From: Sphingopyxis sp.
Lineage (GTDB): Bacteria > Pseudomonadota > Alphaproteobacteria > Sphingomonadales > Sphingomonadaceae
DNA: 64,000 bases
Assembly: GCF_016704835.1 (NCBI RefSeq)
Contig: NZ_JADIZJ010000021.1
Location: forward strand, 1 to 64,000
Direction of reading: 5' to 3'
Shown: positions 24,934-34,480 of the stretch, piece by piece
How the letters are laid out: each line of letters begins with the position of its first letter
Numbering within the stretch: position 1 is the stretch's first letter
Made by a program: the position numbers and the translations under genes
Notes under the pieces: model-generated
Told to the model about the DNA's origin: nothing
What the model saw: the letters and a program-made list of their open reading frames with translations, nothing else
The model's database searches: none

Positions 24934-27417
24934 ATGCACGCGCGCCTTTCTCTAGTCGCTGCAGCGATCGCGCTGAGCCTGCCCGTGCAGGCTTTGGCGG
25001 CGGATGAACGTGTGTTCGACGTACCCAAAGGCCGCCTCTCGACGGCGTTGCCGGTGATGAGTCGCCAAGCCGGGATCAGCATCAGTGTTATGGATGCCAA
25101 ATTGTGGCAGTCACGCGTGAAACCGGTACGCGGACGGATGAGCGTCGAGAAAGCAATAAAGCGCCTTCTGGGCGGCACCGACGCACGCGCGGTCCGCGTC
25201 AGCGCCACCAGCTGGCGCATCGAACGCCGCCTCGTTGCGCCGCGTCTCGCGCATCGCCCCTCCCCCGCGCCGCAACAGGCGCCGCAGCCGCGCGCGCGCG
25301 AACCGTCGCACGACATTGTCGCGGCCGCGCGGGATGAGATCATCGTCACGGCGTCAAAGACCGACACGCCCTATTCGCATTTCGCCGGCGTCGTCACGCA
25401 ACTGAGTGGCGGCGATTTGGCGTTTGGCGGCGAGCGCGGCATGGATTCGATCTTGTCGCGCACCGCTACCGTGTCTTCGACCCATCTGGGTTCGGGGCGC
25501 AACAAGCTGTTCATTCGCGGCATCGCCGATTCCAGCTTCACTGGTCCGACGCAATCGACGGTTGGTCAGTATCTGGGCGATATTCGCCTCAGCTATAACG
25601 CCCCCGACCCCGACCTCAGGCTTTATGACGTCGATAATGTCGAAATACTCGAAGGTCCGCAGGGGACACTTTATGGCGCCGGGTCGCTCGGCGGTATCAT
25701 TCGCGTCGTCCCCAAAGCGCCCGACCCGCGCGCGATGTCGGTGCAGGCTATCGCGGGTGTTTCGCTGACCCAGCATGGCGACCCCGGCGGCGACATCGCC
25801 GCGATCGCCAATCTTCCGGTCGGCGACAACGGACACGCGCTGCGCCTGGTCGGCTATATGCTCACCGACGGCGGCTATATCGACAATCCGCTCCGCGGTC
25901 AGAATGACGTCAACCGCGTCCATGTCCGCGGCGGTCGTGGCGCCTTTCGCTTTGACGCCGGTGATGATTGGACCGTCGATCTGGGCGGGGTCTATCAGTC
26001 GATCAAATCCATCGATGCGCAATATGCCGACAAGGCGGCTGAGCCGCTGACCCGTAATTCGATGGTCGAGCAGAACGCGTCGGCGCGTTACGGCCTTGGC
26101 ACGATTGTTGTTATGAAGGACTGGGACGGCCTGCATTTCCAATCGTCCAACGCCTTCATCGACCACCGCCTGTTCGAACGCTTCGACGCCAGCCTGCCCG
26201 AAGCACCGCCCGGTTCGGTAATCTCGGCTGGCGCGGTCGATGTCGAGCGGCTGTTCGCGCCGATCCAGATCACGCCGCTCAGCGACGTGCCGCGCGTGCT
26301 CGACCAGCGCAACGCGACACGGATGTTCGTCAGCGAAAATCGCCTGTCGCGTCGCTATCACGACGGACTTGGCTGGGTGGTCGGCGCGAGTTTCATCGAC
26401 AATCGCGCGCGGCAGAACCGCGAATATGGCTATGGTTCACTCCGCGCGGTGCTGCCCGGCGTCACCAACAAAATCACCGAAGTCACCGGTTATGCCGAGG
26501 CCACCGTTGAAGTGATCCCCGACCTCGTCGCCGCGGGTGGTATTCGCCTGTCGCACGCGCGGCTGGGCGGCATGGCTGAAGGCGTCTCCTTCGCGCTCGC
26601 CCAGGCGGGTCGCGCAACGACGGCGTCACGCAACGAAACCGACCTGCTGCCGTCCTTCTCGCTGCTCGCGACGCCGCTGCATAATTTGCGGCTCTATGCG
26701 CGCTATCAGGAAGGCTTTCGCCCCGGCGGTCTTGCGGTCGATGGCAATTTTGTTCGGCGGTTTTTGAATGATCAGGTGCGGACATGGGAAGCCGGCATCC
26801 GCATTGGCGACAACAGGCAAAGCCTGTTCGATGCGAGCCTCGCTGTGTCGCACAGCATTTGGCGTAATATTCAGGCTGATTTCATTGACAGCACAGGCTT
26901 TCCGACCACAGCCAATATCGGTGACGGACACATCACCAGCGTTTCGGGCGCGCTCGCGATGCGGCCCACTGCGGCGCTGACCTTCGAATTGGGCGCGGTT
27001 TATAACCACAGCCGGGTTGACAATCTGACGCTGGAAATCCTGCCCGTGTTCGACAGCGCACCGGGGCGGCTGGGGCGCATTCCCAATGTCGCAACGCACG
27101 CGATGCGCGGATCGGTCAACTATGCCACGGTCATCGGCGACGAGGATTTCCGCGTTAACGGTTGGGCCAATTATATCGGGCCGTCGCGGTTGGGGATCGG
27201 CCCGGTGCTGGGCGAGAGCCAGGGCGATTATATAGACACCGGGCTGGCTATGCGTATCGGCAATGATCGGCGCGGACTGTCGCTAACGCTGACCAATTTG
27301 TTCGATTCTCGCGGCAACCGTTTTTCACTCGGTACACCGTTTGTCGAGGGCAACGCTGGCTTCATGACGCCGCTGCGGCCAAGGACGCTGCGGATCGCGG
27401 TGGATGTGGCTTACTAA
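24934..27417 (+). CDS. TonB-dependent transducer/receptor with STN domain
   Basis: 827 aa. The order is a signal peptide (LVAAAIALSLPVQALA), an STN signalling domain (FDVPKGRLSTALPVMSRQAG), a TonB box-like DEIIVTASK near residue 137, a plug domain (NVEILEGPQGTLYGAGSLGG), and a 22-strand barrel ending in RPRTLRIAVDVAY with a terminal aromatic residue. The STN domain and the adjacent FecI/FecR genes mark it as a signal-transducing receptor. The substrate is unknown; siderophores or other large ligands are typical, and this plug/barrel type is common in sphingomonads. A hairpin follows the stop. Confidence 0.9.
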   Translation: MHARLSLVAAAIALSLPVQALAADERVFDVPKGRLSTALPVMSRQAGISISVMDAKLWQSRVKPVRGRMSVEKAIKRLLGGTDARAVRVSATSWRIERRLVAPRLAHRPSPAPQQAPQPRAREPSHDIVAAARDEIIVTASKTDTPYSHFAGVVTQLSGGDLAFGGERGMDSILSRTATVSSTHLGSGRNKLFIRGIADSSFTGPTQSTVGQYLGDIRLSYNAPDPDLRLYDVDNVEILEGPQGTLYGAGSLGGIIRVVPKAPDPRAMSVQAIAGVSLTQHGDPGGDIAAIANLPVGDNGHALRLVGYMLTDGGYIDNPLRGQNDVNRVHVRGGRGAFRFDAGDDWTVDLGGVYQSIKSIDAQYADKAAEPLTRNSMVEQNASARYGLGTIVVMKDWDGLHFQSSNAFIDHRLFERFDASLPEAPPGSVISAGAVDVERLFAPIQITPLSDVPRVLDQRNATRMFVSENRLSRRYHDGLGWVVGASFIDNRARQNREYGYGSLRAVLPGVTNKITEVTGYAEATVEVIPDLVAAGGIRLSHARLGGMAEGVSFALAQAGRATTASRNETDLLPSFSLLATPLHNLRLYARYQEGFRPGGLAVDGNFVRRFLNDQVRTWEAGIRIGDNRQSLFDASLAVSHSIWRNIQADFIDSTGFPTTANIGDGHITSVSGALAMRPTAALTFELGAVYNHSRVDNLTLEILPVFDSAPGRLGRIPNVATHAMRGSVNYATVIGDEDFRVNGWANYIGPSRLGIGPVLGESQGDYIDTGLAMRIGNDRRGLSLTLTNLFDSRGNRFSLGTPFVEGNAGFMTPLRPRTLRIAVDVAY

Positions 27418-27425
27418 AGTCAATG

Positions 27426-27494
27426 CCCCTCCCTTTCAGAGGAGGGGTTAGGGTGTGGCCCATCGGTCTTGCGCGAGGCCGATGGACCACACCC
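27426..27494. repeat. Two palindromes after the TonB-receptor gene
   Basis: CCCCTCC (27426-27432) pairs with GGAGGGG (27441-27447) and can end transcription from the receptor gene. Next to it a 16-base inverted repeat (27451-27466 with 27479-27494, one mismatch) forms a longer hairpin. Paired palindromes between convergent genes of this sort look like REP-type repeats. Confidence 0.55.
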
Positions 27495-27557
27495 GCTGCG
27501 ACTCGCGAACAAATTCGCAAGGCTCGCTGCCCTCTCCTGAAGGGGAGAGCGTAATAC

Positions 27558-28697
27558 TCAATCCGCCAGCACAATCCGTTCGTAGCGGTCCATGTGATAA
27601 TCATGGCTGCCGAACTGGCTTTCGATCATCGTGGCACGCTTGAAATAATGGCCGATCGCTAGCTCCTGCGTGATGCCGATGCCGCCGTGCGTCTGGATCG
27701 CATTCTGACCGACGAAGTTGGCGCCGCGTGCAACTTTCGCTTTGGCAGCCGAGACCGCCGCCATGCGTTCGTTCGCCGGCAGTTCCAGTTTCAGCGTGCC
27801 CATGATCGTCATCGAGCGTGCCTGTTCGACCTCCATGAACATGTCGACCATACGGTGCTGGAGCACCTGGAATTTTGCGATCGGCACACCGAACTGTTTG
27901 CGCTGCTGAGTATATTCGAGCGTCCCTTCGTGCAGCTTCTGCATCACGCCCGTCGCCTCGGCGCACACCGCCACCGTCGCTTCGTCAACGATCTGCTCGA
28001 TCAGCGGCAGGCCGGTCCCTTCGCCTCCCAGCAGCGCATCGCCAGAGATCGCGACATTCTCGAAATAGATCTCCGATGCCCGGTTGCCGTCGACCGTCGG
28101 ATAGTCGCGGCGAACGATGCCGGTCAGATTGACATCGATCAGGAACAGCGACACCCCGTCGCGGTCCCGGGCGTTGCCGCCCGTGCGCGCGGTGACGAGC
28201 AGATGCGTCGCCCACGGCGCAGCGTAAACAACGCTCTTGTGGCCGCTCAACACATAGCCGGAGCCATCCTTCCTCGCGGTGGTGCGAAGATTCGCCAGGT
28301 CGTAGCGTCCCTGCGGCTCGGCATAAGCGAAGGCGATGATCGCATTGCCCGCAATGATCTCGGGGATCATGGCATCGGCTTGCGCACCGCCAACGGCTTT
28401 CAGCGCGCCGCCTGCAATGACGACGGTCGGAAGGTAAGGCTCGATCCCGATGACCTTGCCGAGTTCCTCCATCACAATCGCATTTTCAAGCGCGCCGCCG
28501 CCAAGCCCGCCATACTCTTCGGCGAACGGTGCGCCAAGCATGCCGAGTTCCTGCGCCAGCGCTGTCCAGATCGCTGGATCGCGGCCGCTGTCGCTATTGA
28601 TAAACTTCTGGCGCGTTTCGAAATCATAGGTGTCGCCGAGGAAACGGGCGAGCGTATCGCGGATCATGTCCTGCGTTTCGGTGTAGGTGAAATCCAT
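27558..28697 (-). CDS. Acyl-CoA dehydrogenase
   Basis: 379 aa, a flavoenzyme that introduces an alpha-beta double bond into acyl-CoA and passes electrons to ETF. Visible are the N-terminal helical domain (FTYTETQDMIRDTLARFL), the middle beta domain (GHKSVVYAAPWATHLLVTAR) and the C-terminal helical domain with QTHGGIGITQE. The catalytic base region is short and divergent, as in steroid or branched-chain ACADs. It is the second of two ACADs on the same strand, 109 bases after the first; the two could form a heteromeric enzyme of the type known for steroid side chains. Confidence 0.9.
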   Translation of the reverse strand: MDFTYTETQDMIRDTLARFLGDTYDFETRQKFINSDSGRDPAIWTALAQELGMLGAPFAEEYGGLGGGALENAIVMEELGKVIGIEPYLPTVVIAGGALKAVGGAQADAMIPEIIAGNAIIAFAYAEPQGRYDLANLRTTARKDGSGYVLSGHKSVVYAAPWATHLLVTARTGGNARDRDGVSLFLIDVNLTGIVRRDYPTVDGNRASEIYFENVAISGDALLGGEGTGLPLIEQIVDEATVAVCAEATGVMQKLHEGTLEYTQQRKQFGVPIAKFQVLQHRMVDMFMEVEQARSMTIMGTLKLELPANERMAAVSAAKAKVARGANFVGQNAIQTHGGIGITQELAIGHYFKRATMIESQFGSHDYHMDRYERIVLAD

Positions 28698-28723
28698 TAT
28701 CGTAATTCCTGATCTTCATTGTT

Positions 28724-28797
28724 CCCCGGCGAAAGCCGGGGCGCATTGCCGCAAACGGTCAAGCCAGCCGCTCGAGACCCCGGATCAAGTCCGGGGT
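28724..28797. repeat. Two GC-rich palindromes between acyl-CoA dehydrogenase genes
   Basis: CCCCGGC-gaaa-GCCGGGG (28724-28741) and ACCCCGGA-tcaag-TCCGGGGT (28777-28797) are both perfect hairpins. They resemble the dispersed palindrome at 52582-52657 and may modulate expression of the downstream gene. Confidence 0.6.
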
Positions 28798-28806
28798 GGT
28801 TGTGGA

Positions 28807-30003
28807 TCAAAGACCCAAAACCATCTTCGCGATGATGTTCCGCTGAATTTCGTTCGACCCGCCATAGATCGTCGTCTTGCGCATGTTGAAATAGGTCGGC
28901 GCGGCGCGATGCGCGTAGTCGGGGCCGATCGGATGCTCGTTGTCGCCCTCGCCAAAGCCGCGGAAATAGGGCGCGCCATAATGGCCGACCGCTTCCAGTG
29001 ACAGCTCGGTCAGGCGCTGCTGAATCTCCGACCCCTTGATCTTGAGCAGGCTCGATTCCGGTCCCGGACCACGGCCCGCATTGGCACCGGCCAGGCTGCG
29101 CAACTCGGTGAACTCAAGCGCGGCGAGATCGACTTCCAGCTCGGCGACCTTGCGCTTGAAAAACGCGTTGGCGAGAAGCGGCTTGTCGCCATCGACTTCG
29201 GTGCGGGCGATTGCCTTCACCTTTTCTATTCCGCGCTTCGACGCCGCAACGCCGGCGATGCCGGTCCGCTCGTGCGCGAGCAGGAACTTGGCGCAGGTCC
29301 AGCCTTTATTCTCGTCATAGACACGCTGCGATTGCGGCACGCGAACATCTTCGAGCCACACTTCGTTGACCTCATGCTCGCCGCCGAGCGTGATGATCGG
29401 CCGCACCGTGATACCCGGCGATTTCATGTCGATCAGAAGGAAGCTGATGCCTTCCTGCTGCTTGGCGTCCTTGTCGGTGCGGACGAGGAAAAAGCCCCAG
29501 TCGGCGTGCTGCGCCAGCGTCGTCCAGGTCTTCTGGCCGTTGACGATATAATCGTCGCCATCGGCGATGGCGGTGGTGCGGAGCGAAGCAAGGTCGGAGC
29601 CCGAGCCGGGTTCCGAATAACCCTGACACCACCAATCCTCGCCTGACAGGATGCGCGGCAGGAAATGGGCTTTCTGTTCGGGCGTGCCAAAGGTGTAGAT
29701 GACCGGGCCGACCATCGCGAGGCCGAAGGGCATCAGTCGGATGCAATCCGCGCGCGCGGTTTCTTCGGACCATATGAAACGCTGCGTCGGTGTCCAGCCG
29801 GTGCCGCCATATTCGACCGGCCACGCCGGCGCGATCCAACCCTTTTTGTGCAGGATCTTGTGCCAGACGAGGAAATCCTCCTTGGACATCTCTTCGCCCT
29901 CGTCCTGCTTTTCACGCAGCTCGGCGGGGTAATTTTCGGCGATGAAGTCGCGCACTTCCTGCTGGAAGGCGAGATCTTCGGGGCTGAATTCCATGTCCAT
30001 CAC
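28807..30003 (-). CDS. Acyl-CoA dehydrogenase
   Basis: 398 aa. It shows EFSPEDLAFQQEVRDFIAEN at the N-terminus, FAD/substrate segments such as WWCQGYSEPGSGSDLASL and DYIVNGQKTWTT, and the C-terminal MRKTTIYGGSNEIQRNII. The start could be ATG 30003 or the next ATG 30000. It is transcribed ahead of the second ACAD. The CoA-transferase at 35446 may belong to the same degradative theme, but no substrate can be inferred. Confidence 0.9.
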   Translation of the reverse strand: MMDMEFSPEDLAFQQEVRDFIAENYPAELREKQDEGEEMSKEDFLVWHKILHKKGWIAPAWPVEYGGTGWTPTQRFIWSEETARADCIRLMPFGLAMVGPVIYTFGTPEQKAHFLPRILSGEDWWCQGYSEPGSGSDLASLRTTAIADGDDYIVNGQKTWTTLAQHADWGFFLVRTDKDAKQQEGISFLLIDMKSPGITVRPIITLGGEHEVNEVWLEDVRVPQSQRVYDENKGWTCAKFLLAHERTGIAGVAASKRGIEKVKAIARTEVDGDKPLLANAFFKRKVAELEVDLAALEFTELRSLAGANAGRGPGPESSLLKIKGSEIQQRLTELSLEAVGHYGAPYFRGFGEGDNEHPIGPDYAHRAAPTYFNMRKTTIYGGSNEIQRNIIAKMVLGL

Positions 30004-30163
30004 GAATCTCCCATCGGATAATGGCGCCCTTATAATGAGCGCTCACCTTTACGTAAACGGCAAGTTGCGTCTTGCAACCTTCCTTCGCGCGATGATTGCG
30101 CGTAACGCCGTCGCTTGTCCAGCGGGCGCGACCGTCGTCGGCGGAAATCATGGGGGATCAGCG

Positions 30164-31240
30164 ATGACGAAGGCAAAGCGCACCGTGCTATCGGTTGCGG
30201 CAATCATGGGCATCGCGGTGCTGGCGGCGTGGCTGTTCCAGCGACCAATCGGGATGTGGCTCTTCGAACGTGGGGCCGAACGCGCCGCAGCGCGCGATAC
30301 TCTCAAGGGTTTGCCTGATGGCCTGCACGTCGGACTGTGCGGCACCGGTTCGCCCCTCCCTGACCGCGAACGCGCTGCCGCCTGTACCGTCGTCATTGCG
30401 GGCAAGGCCATATTCGTTGTCGATGCCGGCGAAGGGGCGGCGCGCAATATCGCGCAAATGGGTTTGCCGAACGGCCGCATTAGAGCTCTGTTCCTGACCC
30501 ATTATCATTCGGACCATATCGACGGCATGGGGCCGATGATGCTCCTGCGTTGGGCCGCCAGCGGTAATAGCAGCCCCCTGCCCGTTTATGGGCCGCCCGG
30601 CGTCGAGCGCGTGATCGCGGGATTCAACGCCGCCTACGCGCTCGACAACGGCTACCGCATTGCGCACCACGGCGAAGCAATCACGCCCCCCGCCGCCGCC
30701 GGCGCCGCCGCCATGCCCTTCGCCATTCCCGCCACTCCGACCGTCGTCTATGCAGGCGATGGTTTGCGTGTGACGGCGTTTCCCGTCGATCACCGCCCGG
30801 TGCAGCCGTCGGTCGGCTACCGGTTCGACTACAAGGGACGTAGCGTCGTCGTTAGCGGCGACACCGCACCGTCGAAGACGCTCGAGGCCGCGTCGAGGGG
30901 CGCCGACCTGCTGATCCACGAGGCGTTAAATCCGGTAATGGTCAAGACGTTGGCGGCGAAGCTCGATGCGGCGGGCCGGAAAAAGACGGCGCAAGTCATG
31001 CGCGACATCCTCGACTATCATGCCAGCCCGGCGCAGGCCGCTGAGAGTGCGCGCGTCGCAGGGGTTCGGATGCTGGTGCTTAGCCATGTTGTTCCGTCGA
31101 TGCCATCGCCCTACCTGAACGCGGCGTTTCTCGATGGCGCGGAAGGCCATTTTGACGGGCCGATTGTCGTGGGAGAGGACGGCCAGTATTTCTCTCTGCC
31201 GGTGGGCAGCAAGGCAGTCGAACGCGGCAGCTGGTTCTAG
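30164..31240 (+). CDS. MBL-fold metal-dependent hydrolase, membrane-anchored
   Basis: About 358 aa. An N-terminal hydrophobic segment (TVLSVAAIMGIAVLAAWLF) anchors or exports the protein. The metallo-beta-lactamase metal motif THYHSDHIDG, the later GDTAPS, HEAL and LSHVVPS ligands, and the G(T)GSPLPD start resemble RNase Z/arylsulfatase-type members, so two metal ions are expected. ATG 30164 is chosen because GGGGA precedes it. It ends against the convergent PAS gene; the two stop codons share the palindrome CTAG. Confidence 0.85.
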   Translation: MTKAKRTVLSVAAIMGIAVLAAWLFQRPIGMWLFERGAERAAARDTLKGLPDGLHVGLCGTGSPLPDRERAAACTVVIAGKAIFVVDAGEGAARNIAQMGLPNGRIRALFLTHYHSDHIDGMGPMMLLRWAASGNSSPLPVYGPPGVERVIAGFNAAYALDNGYRIAHHGEAITPPAAAGAAAMPFAIPATPTVVYAGDGLRVTAFPVDHRPVQPSVGYRFDYKGRSVVVSGDTAPSKTLEAASRGADLLIHEALNPVMVKTLAAKLDAAGRKKTAQVMRDILDYHASPAQAAESARVAGVRMLVLSHVVPSMPSPYLNAAFLDGAEGHFDGPIVVGEDGQYFSLPVGSKAVERGSWF

Positions 31241-32190
31241 GCGAAGCGCCGGGTGACGAGCACGACCGCACCGTCGCTTGCATAGGGGCCGCGCACTTCG
31301 GCGATCGTCAGAATCACGTCGATGGCAGCGCCGTCGCGCGTGATGATCTGCGATGCAAGGCGCGTCGGCTCACCCGATCGGACCAGCGATTCCAGCGCTT
31401 CCGCGAAGGCGGCGCGATGTCCGATCGCCAGCAGGGCGGAAAAACGCACCCGCCGGATCGCGGCCGCATCGACCCCCAGCATGCCCGTCAGTACATCATT
31501 CGCTGTATCGACCGCTTCGCGGACCGAGATGCGGGCGCGACCGATTTGACCCTGTGCCTCGACGGCGACGATCAGCGCCTGCCGCGCATCGCTCGCCGCA
31601 AAATCGGCCATCGTGCCGTTCACGTCGCGCAGGATGATCGCGCCGCCGATCGGGGTCGGAACAAGATCGATGCGGAGCCATTGGCGCGGGCGCAGGATGT
31701 CGGGGATGTCGCCCGAGAAACGCTCGCGATGGTCGATCAGGCGGATGATATGCTGCGCCAGGAAGCTGCCCTCGATCCGCGGTGCCGCGGTTGTCAGCGG
31801 CACGCCGATCAGATCGGCGCATGATTTTTCCAGCATATCGGACGCCGCGGGATTGGCGGCCGCAATCCGCCATTGACGATCGATCAGGATCACACCGTCG
31901 CGGATCGATTCAACCAGTCCGGCGAGCGAAGGCTGCAGGCGGTCCGCCGTGCCAGCGACATCATCCGTATCGCCATCGAGCCGCCGATAATCGTCGAGCG
32001 AGATCAGCACATGCGCGTCCTTGCCATGGTGCGTGACGACGACGGGCTCACGCGCCGATTGCAGGCGCCAGTTCGCAAAGCCGCGAATGAACTCCGCTGC
32101 CGATACCCGCTGTGGTTCCTGCGCTGTCGCCACCCTGATCTCCCGGATTGTCGATGCGTCGCAATCATATTGGGGCGTTTTGCGAGACAA
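31237..32190 (-). CDS. PAS-domain protein with N-terminal Phd/YefM-like antitoxin domain
   Basis: 317 aa. Residues about 22-72 (RVSAAEFIRGFANWRLQSAR, then VVVTHHGKDAHVLISLDDYRRL) match the Phd/YefM antitoxin fold, a dimeric DNA-binding domain. Residues about 90-205 are a PAS domain (SIRDGVILIDRQWRIAAANP), and a second PAS-like domain ends the protein (AAAIRRVRFSALLAIGH and following). There is no kinase, cyclase or toxin domain, and no toxin gene beside it. It would be a sensor that binds DNA through the Phd domain. Ligand and target are unknown. Confidence 0.8.
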   Translation of the reverse strand: MSRKTPQYDCDASTIREIRVATAQEPQRVSAAEFIRGFANWRLQSAREPVVVTHHGKDAHVLISLDDYRRLDGDTDDVAGTADRLQPSLAGLVESIRDGVILIDRQWRIAAANPAASDMLEKSCADLIGVPLTTAAPRIEGSFLAQHIIRLIDHRERFSGDIPDILRPRQWLRIDLVPTPIGGAIILRDVNGTMADFAASDARQALIVAVEAQGQIGRARISVREAVDTANDVLTGMLGVDAAAIRRVRFSALLAIGHRAAFAEALESLVRSGEPTRLASQIITRDGAAIDVILTIAEVRGPYASDGAVVLVTRRFA

Positions 32191-32230
32191 TGGCCGCGAA
32201 GTGCGTCCGGTCCGGCGCCGTTTTGGTGGA

Positions 32231-33864
32231 TCAGACCAGCTTCGCCTTGCCGCAGCGCAGCGCGTTCACCCGCGCGTCGGCCTGTCCGACGTGCACCCCG
32301 AGCAGACCGGTGATGTCGGCGAGCACGGTGTGGAGCACCGGCGCCGCAAGCGCCACGGTATCACCGACGACGGTTCGCAGCGCGTTGAGGTTGAGGCCGA
32401 GCCCCAGCACGTTAACGCGCAGGTCCATGCGGTCGGACAGCGATTTCGCCGCGCCCGCGACCAGCCCGCTGCTCGACACGGTCTTCAACCGTCCACCGTC
32501 GATCTCGCTTCGCGAAAAGGCGACCTGTTTCTCGGCGAGATCCGACAGGACCAGTTCGGCCTCTGCGTCAACGCTGGCGAGTGGCAGCTTCACCACCCGC
32601 GCCGATCGCGGGTCGAGCGGGCGCTGCATGTCCTGAAAATCGGCATCGTCGACAGTGCCGATCGCCAGCATAGCGGGCGAAGGGACCACCGCCAGCGAGA
32701 CCGCGGCACTGCTGTTCGGACCGCAATCAATGTCGGCTATCCGTGCCGATGCCGATCCCAGTTCGGCCAGCACCGGGATATGGATGCTGGCCAGCGGTGT
32801 CTGTACCCTCGTGTCGAATTTCAGTCGCAATTGCGCCGTGCGCACGATCACCTCGTTGGTGTCGGTCACCGCGATCAGCGGCGAATGCGCTGGCGGCTCG
32901 CCGATGAGCAGCGCGATGTCGATCCCCGACCCGCCAGGCAGGTTGCTCGCCACCGACAGGTCGACCTGGCGATTGGCGCTGCCGAGCAACAGCATCGCGC
33001 GCAGCAGGCTTAGGGCATTGACCTTGACCGAATTGGCGGCATCGACGCGGATGCTCGACGAACGCGGCCCCAGATCGATCGCGCGCGACGGAAACAGGCT
33101 GCGCGGCAAGGCTCGGTCGGCAATATGGTCTAGCGCTCTCGCCGCCTGCCCATCCGACGCGGCGGCCAGCGCCGATATCACCTGCGGCATCGTCACCTGA
33201 CTATCGAGCGTCTGGCCAAAAGTCAGTACATCGGCATCGATTTCGGTGCGGAGCGCATCGGAAAACGCCAGCAGGTCGATGTCGGTGCTGGCCAGCGCGT
33301 TATAGTCCATCAGCGACAGGCTGAGCTGGCTCCCGGTCAGCCGCGACAACAGGGAGTTCGGCAGGCCGCCATTGACCGCAGCGACCCGCGAACCGAGCGA
33401 AAAGGCGGCATAACCGCGCCGCGCCCCCGTCGCGGTGGCGCGGATGACGCTTTCGCTCTTCCCGGTCAAAAAGCGCCCGAAATACAGCAGGCGATCGCGC
33501 GTCAGCAGGATTCGCACCGCGTTGCTCGATAGGCCTCCGACGGCAAATCGCCGTTCGGCGGCAATCGCTCCGTCGGGTGTGTAGGTCCCGGTCGTCAGCG
33601 ATGCGATGCGGATGCCGCAATCGCAGTTGGCGGCGATAATCCGTTCGGCCGCCACCCGTTCCTCGCCCGTCGCCCCGCCGCCGCCATTGCCGCGGCGTCG
33701 GCAATGCCCTGCAGCTTGCGGCGGTCTAGGTAGAGCGAGCCGACATCGACAGCGAGCGCGGCGGCGCCGACCAGTATCGTCATCGCAAAGGCGGTGGCGA
33801 CGCTGATCCCAGCGCGGCGGTCGCGGACAAGGGCGCGAAGGGATGAGATACCAGCCATGGTCAA
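32231..33864 (-). pseudogene. TadG-like (DUF2134) protein, frameshifted
   Basis: The N-terminus from 33864 (TTG) or 33858 (ATG) reads DRRAGISVATAFAMTILVGA, the TadG-type membrane helix, then VDVGSLYLDRRKLQGIADAA, the usual pilin-like start. The frame then switches near 33673-33676: a run of four C on the plus strand needs one more base to continue as AAAMAAAGGATGEERVAAE. About 480 further residues are beta-rich and match the DUF2134-like region. Its role is in Flp/Tad pilus or surface assembly in the family, though no Tad motor genes are in the window. The sequence is otherwise conserved, so the shift may be an error. Confidence 0.75.
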
Positions 33865-34380
33865 TCCACCGGCAAATCAAAGGTCGCGCGCGAACGAATG
33901 ACGTTATTCGGCGACGGGACGAGCGCGGAACGCAAGAAGCTGTCGGGCGGGGCGGTGAACGTGACCGCAACCGTGATTGCGTCGCTCGTTTCAGACACCG
34001 CGACGCTGTGTCCCACTTACCGCCTGCAGGCTGCGCCCTACCGCCCGGGTCGCCACAGCGCGGCGATCGGCGGCGTCGAGCCCGACGATCGCCGCGCGCG
34101 CGCCGTCGTTCGCCGCCTGCTGGACGCTGTGCGCGAGCATGAAATATTGGCCATAAACGAGCACCCCCATCAACAGCGCGAGGAGCAGCGGCAGCACCAG
34201 CGCCATTTCGACGATAGCGGCGCCGCGCTCCTCGCGCGACAGGGCTAGTCCGGTCAGGACGGTTGGCGGGGGTGCCGCGCCAATGAGAGAAAAGCTGTCA
34301 TGCCCGCCAGCATGACGGCACAAAATGAAGGCAGCGTCGAGAAAGCCCGACTCTGCTTTTGTGTATATTACAACGATCAT
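33861..34380 (-). pseudogene. TadE-like pilus assembly protein, frameshifted near its end
   Basis: The TadE signature is clear: RGAAIVEMALVLPLLLALLM, a helix with the conserved Glu, then VYGQYFMLAHSVQQAANDGA. The frame stops early at 33991. In another frame the protein continues (HSVAVSETSDAITVAVTFTA to RATFDLPVD) to a stop at 33861 that overlaps the TadG-like start. One base too many (or two G too few) at about 34011-34019 explains the break. The start is unsure: the only in-frame ATG, at 34380, gives an unusually long N-terminus. Confidence 0.7.
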
Positions 34381-34480
34381 TCGTCGCGCGAGCGTTCGGA
34401 GCAGGCGCGATGTTCGCCGTTCGCATCATTCATTGACGCAGCCCTAACAATGCTTCGTCATCGAATCACGCAAATTGCGA

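Noticed and set aside
27687..28712. 341-codon plus-strand frame over an acyl-CoA dehydrogenase
   Set aside because: His/Arg-rich shadow of a conserved enzyme.
32021..33013. 330-codon plus-strand frame inside the TadG-like gene
   Set aside because: Antisense shadow; the other strand has family sequence before and after the frameshift.
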